A DNA stretch of 64,000 bases from NCBI GenBank assembly GCA_035293765.1, contig DATGMF010000088.1:80664-144663 (forward strand), read 5' to 3'. This stretch comes from DASRHT01 sp035293765. GTDB lineage: Bacteria; Chloroflexota; Ktedonobacteria; Ktedonobacterales; Ktedonobacteraceae. Under the pieces are notes generated by a model. The model was not told the DNA's origin. It saw only the letters and a list, made by a program, of their open reading frames with translations, and did not search any database. This document shows, in pieces, positions 60,230 to 64,000 of this stretch; the stretch's first letter is position 1; each line of letters begins with the position of its first letter. The position numbers and the translations under genes are program-made.

Positions 60230-62176
60230 ATGCAAGTACAATCTTCAAAATCGCCTTTTGCCGTGGGCATCGCGCATCGCACCGATGTGCAGCCGCTGAC
60301 TATAGAAGAAATACGCTACGAAATCGACATGTGCATCGGCTGTGATCGCTGCATGCGCGCCTGCCCCGTCCCACTTTCCGCCATCATCAATATTGCCGAT
60401 CTCAACCGCGCCACCATCTCGGACGAAATAGCGCCACATGTCGCGCGTTTTGTTGATGAGTGCGTCATGTGTGGCTCCTGTGTGCCGGTCTGCCCCGTTG
60501 ACGACCATCGCGACCTGCTGATGCTTTCGCTCAAGCAGCGTCTGGGTATCTCCTGGGATGGCAAGGTCGATATGAATCGCCTCCTGAACTATCTTCCTCC
60601 GGGCTGGAACCTCCCTATGCTGCTCAGCCGCCTGCGGGAGCAACCGATGTTTAGCGACCCGCAGATCGTCCCGGATAACTATCTGCTGCACTTTGTCGCC
60701 ACCTCAAAGATGCTCACGCTCATGCCTGGCACAGTCATAATGCGCGAAGGCGAGTTTGGGCGCGAACTCTATCTCGTTCTGGAGGGAAACTTTGAGCTTT
60801 CCTCGGTTGGACCTGATGGGGCGGAATTGCCCGTCGCGGTGCTGCGGCGCGGCGAGTATATGGGCGAGCATGGCATGCTCACGGGACAGCAGCGTACCGC
60901 AACCGCACGCGCTCAAACAGAGGCGATTGTGCTGGAAGTGCCAGAGCAGGTCATGCAGCGTCTGATGGAGATCGTGCCAGCAGTGCAAAACTTCTTCGAG
61001 CAGTTGAGCACCGTTCGCGCCATTGAAGCGATCTTCAAGCATATGGCGCTTTTCCAGGGCATCAGCGGCGTGGATATTCGCCAGCTTGCCGAGCAGGCGC
61101 AGATCAAGCGTTACGACCGCGACCAGCGCCTCTTCACAGAAGACGACCAGGAGCAACCGATTCGCGAGTCGCTGCATGTGCTGCTCGACGGCTTTGTCAA
61201 GGTTGCTCGTCGTACGGCAGCAGGAACCGGACGCGACAAAACCGACGAGCGCATTATTGCGTATCGTCAGGGTGGCGATTACTTTGCTGGCGGCCTGGAT
61301 ATGCTGGGCGACCGTCGCGCCGTCACCGTGACCGCGATCACGCGCACCACCCTGGCGGAAGTGCCACGCTACGCCCTCATGTCACTCTTCGCTCGCTACC
61401 CCGAGGTCAGTCAGCGCTTCCAGGAGCGGTTGCGTCTGTATCATACAGCCAACCTCGCCGCCCATAGCGCCGTTTTCGAGCCGTTCAACTATATCGACTC
61501 TAAAAAGGTCAATACCGTCTCGGATGCTGGCGCGCGCGCCGGGCTGCATTCGCTGGTCGAAGATGGAGTGATTGAGGGGACGGAAGTGCTGGTCATCGAC
61601 CTTGATAAATGCATCCACTGCAATGAATGCGAAGAAGCCTGCGCCCGGCGGCACGGTCACTCGCGTATGAACCGCAAAGGGATGGTTGTGGGCAATATCA
61701 GCATCGCCACCGCCTGCCGCCAGTGCCAGGACCCCGTCTGCATGCTCTGTAGCCGTGCAGGCATCGCGCGCATGCCGAGCGGTGAAGTGTATATCACTGA
61801 GAGCTGCATCGGCTGCGGCATCTGCGCCGAGCGCTGCCCTTACGATAATATCTCGATCATGTCGCTGGACGACGAAGAGGATACAGCAGCGCAGCAGAGC
61901 TGGCGGCGCTTTGGCAGCTTCTTCACAAAGGGCGCGGGGAAAGAGCGCGGCCAGAAAATCCTCCCGATGGCTGCCGCGCCCGGCCCATTGAATATCCATC
62001 CGCCCGCCAGCCCTCTGGGAGAGATGCGCAAGAAGGTCGCTATAAAATGCGATCTGTGCGCGGGCTATAACAATCAGGCATGCGTGCAGGCTTGCCCGAC
62101 CGGAGCGGCCATTCGCGTCAATCCCATCGCATTTTTCGGTTCGACCGAGGAAATACTGCGCAAGCGAGCATTATGA
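60230..62176 (+). CDS. Iron-sulfur protein with two cyclic-nucleotide-binding domains
   Basis: I start at 60230 (AGGGAAGCAAT upstream), giving 648 residues; the longer frame overlaps the FAD gene. Two ferredoxin-type Cys clusters open the protein (CIGCDRCMRACP at 35-46, CVMCGSCVPVCP at 78-89). Two cNMP-binding domains follow (about 155-255 and 270-395); the first keeps a phosphate-binding cassette (GEYMGEHGMLTGQQRTATA), the second (GGDYFAGGLDMLGDRRAVT) is altered. The C-terminal part (about 455-630) has four more clusters (CIHCNECEEAC, CRQC...CMLC, CIGCGICAERC, CDLC...CVQAC), the DmsB/HycB-like four-cluster ferredoxin pattern. It could relay electrons from the FAD protein under cyclic-nucleotide control. 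Confidence 0.93.
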   Translation: MQVQSSKSPFAVGIAHRTDVQPLTIEEIRYEIDMCIGCDRCMRACPVPLSAIINIADLNRATISDEIAPHVARFVDECVMCGSCVPVCPVDDHRDLLMLSLKQRLGISWDGKVDMNRLLNYLPPGWNLPMLLSRLREQPMFSDPQIVPDNYLLHFVATSKMLTLMPGTVIMREGEFGRELYLVLEGNFELSSVGPDGAELPVAVLRRGEYMGEHGMLTGQQRTATARAQTEAIVLEVPEQVMQRLMEIVPAVQNFFEQLSTVRAIEAIFKHMALFQGISGVDIRQLAEQAQIKRYDRDQRLFTEDDQEQPIRESLHVLLDGFVKVARRTAAGTGRDKTDERIIAYRQGGDYFAGGLDMLGDRRAVTVTAITRTTLAEVPRYALMSLFARYPEVSQRFQERLRLYHTANLAAHSAVFEPFNYIDSKKVNTVSDAGARAGLHSLVEDGVIEGTEVLVIDLDKCIHCNECEEACARRHGHSRMNRKGMVVGNISIATACRQCQDPVCMLCSRAGIARMPSGEVYITESCIGCGICAERCPYDNISIMSLDDEEDTAAQQSWRRFGSFFTKGAGKERGQKILPMAAAPGPLNIHPPASPLGEMRKKVAIKCDLCAGYNNQACVQACPTGAAIRVNPIAFFGSTEEILRKRAL

Positions 62177-62209
62177 TATTGCAGAGGCGTCTGAGAGGAG
62201 AACAATCGT

Positions 62210-63115
62210 ATGTCGATTGCCACAAGACCATCACAGCCAGCACAAAGGCGCCGCAATGTGCGCCTCTGGAAAACACCCTCGTCAACAACGCGCTGGCTCT
62301 GGCTCGTTTGCGCGCTGGCGCTCTACCTGAGCATCTTTCTGTGGTATTTCTCCGCCCTCAAAACGCAGCAAGACCCGGAACCGATTAACGATCCGCTCCG
62401 CATCTTCGGCATCATCGCTTTTATCATGATCGCGAGCACCGCCGCTTACTCGCTGCGCCGCCGTTTTATGCGCGGATTGCCGGGCAAAGTCCAGGGGTGG
62501 CTCTGGATGCACACCTGGATCGGCATCGCCACCATCCTGATCGTCTTCATGCACGACAACTACGCACGCATCACCCACGACTACTGCACCAATCTCTCCT
62601 GCTTGACCGATACCTACTGGGCCACCAGCGCGCTCTTCGCTCTGATCTTCCTGGTTGTCAGCGGCATCATCGGTCGCTTGCTCGACCTGTGGCAGGCGCA
62701 CAGGATCGCCAGCGAAGCTGGCACAAACGGGGTGGGCATTATGCGGGCGCTGGAAGAGCGTATCCTGGAGTTGGAATATACTGTAGAGCGACTGTGTGCG
62801 GGCAAGTCCGAGCCGCTCAAACAATACTGCCTGACAGCCATCGAGGATGGAGCAAGGTACCAGCCATCGGGCCATATCGCCATGTTCTCAATGATCATGC
62901 CCACCGAACGCAGGGACTTTCAACTGGCGGTCGAGACATTGACCACGCGCCTGGCCCTGGTGAAATCGCTCAAGCGGCAGCAGCGAGCGCAATTCATCAT
63001 GCGCGCCTGGCGCACATTCCATATCACGCTAGCCTGCCTGGCCCTGCTCGTCATCGCCTACCATAGCATCATGGAACTGCTAGCCAACGTCCTGCACGTC
63101 ATCACGCCCGCCTGA
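62210..63115 (+). CDS. Predicted di-heme b-type membrane cytochrome
   Basis: A 301-residue protein with about five transmembrane helices (near 29-49, 63-81, 98-116, 137-157 and 270-290) and a cytoplasmic loop of about 110 residues. Two helices each carry a pair of histidines 14 residues apart: H101/H115 and H271/H285. This spacing on two helices is the signature of two stacked b hemes held between a helix pair, as in ferric reductases, NOX and cytochrome b subunits. It follows the iron-sulfur gene by 33 bp and would be the membrane exit of the electron chain, to quinone, metal or oxygen. No known family name is assigned. Confidence 0.82.
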   Translation: MSIATRPSQPAQRRRNVRLWKTPSSTTRWLWLVCALALYLSIFLWYFSALKTQQDPEPINDPLRIFGIIAFIMIASTAAYSLRRRFMRGLPGKVQGWLWMHTWIGIATILIVFMHDNYARITHDYCTNLSCLTDTYWATSALFALIFLVVSGIIGRLLDLWQAHRIASEAGTNGVGIMRALEERILELEYTVERLCAGKSEPLKQYCLTAIEDGARYQPSGHIAMFSMIMPTERRDFQLAVETLTTRLALVKSLKRQQRAQFIMRAWRTFHITLACLALLVIAYHSIMELLANVLHVITPA

Positions 63116-63141
63116 GCGTGATGACCCTCCCACGGGGCAAG

Positions 63142-63340
63142 CCGCCGCAACCGCAACAGGGCAACCGCGAGGGTTGCCCCTACAGTACAGGGAAATGCCC
63201 GAACCACCGTGGCGACGAGATTGATCGCGTCTCCCACGATGAATCGGGGAGCTACAGCGCCCTCTCTCCGCAACAACCCATATCGCCCAATATATTGGAA
63301 ATTTCGCCAATGTGGTAGGGACCCGGTTTACCGCGTCCGA
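63142..63340. repeat. Cluster of dispersed repeat families A, B and C
   Basis: GGGCAACC-GCGA-GGGTTGCCC plus CCTAC (A, 63163-63186), an inverted B unit (GCGTCTCCCACGATGAATCG onward, 63227-63260) and a diverged C unit (TAGGGACCCGGTTTACCGCG, about 63317-63336) lie in a row, directly downstream of the redox operon. The A hairpin could serve as its terminator. Confidence 0.7.
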
Positions 63341-63930
63341 TCTATCGCCCGTATACCTCACGAAACCGCACCAGGGCAAGCGCCAGGCCACGCCCCTCTC
63401 CACATCACCCCTTGCCCCTACGCCTCCGGTCCAACATTGTCGGTCCTGTTTGGATTTGTTCTGGGGAAGATACGATGCTGGGGAGGAACGGTAGGGGCAA
63501 GGGGCTGGGAGAGGCGGTGAGGGGCCTCGCGCTTGCCCTCTCGGGGCGTTTCTTTCTCTCTCTGACAAAAGGTGTTCGAGAACAAAGACCCCCTTCGTAG
63601 CGACCTTCCACGATGAATAGGACAGCTACAGCGCGTCCGCTTTAGAGCATCCATCAAAAATCGTATCTATCCACCACAGAAGCAACGTACAACGTTTGCC
63701 GAGTTGACTGATTGTCTCAAGCCCTCTCGGGTCTCTCCTCCCTCTTTGCCTGCTACGCCTCTACTATAGCATAACGAGCGGCTTTACGCAAAGGATCATG
63801 AGATGCGCCCAGGGCTATTTAATTCTTCTTTTTTTGCCCCCTTCGGGGGCGAGGGAGGGGAAGAATGAGCGGGGACACCCCCTTAGGCGTCAACTTAAGC
63901 ACTTGAACAATCGAAGAGGGAAACGAGATC
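63341..63930. other. Gene-free repeat-rich right flank
   Basis: I see no real gene. A degenerate family B copy lies near 63601-63645 (CCACGATGAATAGGACAGCT). Another GTAGGGGCAAGGGGCTGGGA segment is near 63491. A CCCCCTTCGGGGG hairpin is at 63840-63852. Confidence 0.45.
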
Positions 63931-64000
63931 ATGTGCCCCAGCCAACAGAGTCTGAAAGCGAACGCGTCGCTGGTGTTCATACAAGGGCCTCCGCCGTTTG
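63931..64000 (+). CDS. Start of an unidentified gene (partial, right edge)
   Basis: An ATG at 63931 with GAGGGAAACGAGATC upstream opens a frame that stays open for 23 codons to the edge (MCPSQQSLKANASLVFIQGP and on). The preceding GC-rich hairpin and the ACCCCCTTAGGCGTCAACTT segment could be an insertion-sequence end, which would make this a transposase, but too little is visible to tell. Confidence 0.35.
   Translation, partial: MCPSQQSLKANASLVFIQGPPPF

Noticed and set aside
63836..63856. CCCCCTTCGGGGG hairpin as a terminator
   Set aside because: The T-run precedes the stem on the plus strand and would be an A-run on the minus strand, so it is not an intrinsic terminator in either direction.

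Overview
The window looks like a chromosomal segment from a member of the Chloroflexota, most likely a Ktedonobacteria-type actinomycete-like soil bacterium. This is inferred, not proven. The reasons are the mid-range GC content, the many secreted and multidomain signalling proteins (zinc-ribbon Ser/Thr kinase-TPR, NB-ARC-TPR regulator, caspase-like-WD40, EACC1-like protein), PRC-barrel proteins including a PRC-MgtE, and small palindromic repeats scattered between genes. No 16S rRNA is present to settle the taxonomy.

Layout. 0-9 kb: cell-envelope and housekeeping genes (lipoprotein, GalU, PAS histidine kinase, tRNA-Asn, MgtE) and a tandem pair of thymidylate-kinase-like genes. 8.3-11.7 kb: a hydrolase, a prolyl oligopeptidase gene broken by an EACC1-like insert, and a secreted protein. 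12-21.3 kb: a STAND regulator, a secreted lipase-like protein, a CstB-like sulfur-detoxification enzyme divergent from a GntR/HutC regulator, and a Fur-type regulator coupled to a ferritin-like/VIT1 metal transporter under a clear Fur box. 21.6-25.2 kb: an AT-richer DNA-modification island with three adenine methylases and a short, probably decayed, nuclease gene. 25.3-39.5 kb: PRC protein, kinase-TPR, RsmA, class A PBP, a poly-GlcNAc-like exopolysaccharide operon (PgaD-like, GT2 synthase, GH26-like/deacetylase fusion) and a secreted ricin-lectin protein.

40.56-51.07 kb: an integrated mobile element of about 10.5 kb, bounded by a perfect 53-bp direct repeat. It is inserted in the 3' end of an elongator tRNA-Met gene. 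It carries a tyrosine integrase, an autoregulated XRE-TPR regulator, an iteron-like origin region, a small excisionase-like HTH protein, a Prim-Pol/SF3 helicase replicase followed by a large inverted repeat, a DUF559-type nuclease, and a complete controller-protein-regulated type II restriction-modification system. Three initiator tRNA genes follow.

51.6-63.1 kb: a caspase-like protein lacking the catalytic cysteine fused to WD40 repeats, FtsH, and then the most unusual part of the window: a tight four-gene operon. It encodes a pseudokinase with an internal Tat signal and a C-terminal Rieske [2Fe-2S] domain, an FAD/NAD oxidoreductase fused to two FHA domains and a zinc ribbon, a protein with two cyclic-nucleotide-binding domains set between two groups of [4Fe-4S] clusters, and a membrane protein with the residue pattern of a di-heme cytochrome b. 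Read together they suggest an NAD(P)H-to-membrane electron-transfer complex gated by phosphorylation and a cyclic nucleotide. The last 0.9 kb is repeat-rich and ends in the start of an unidentified gene.
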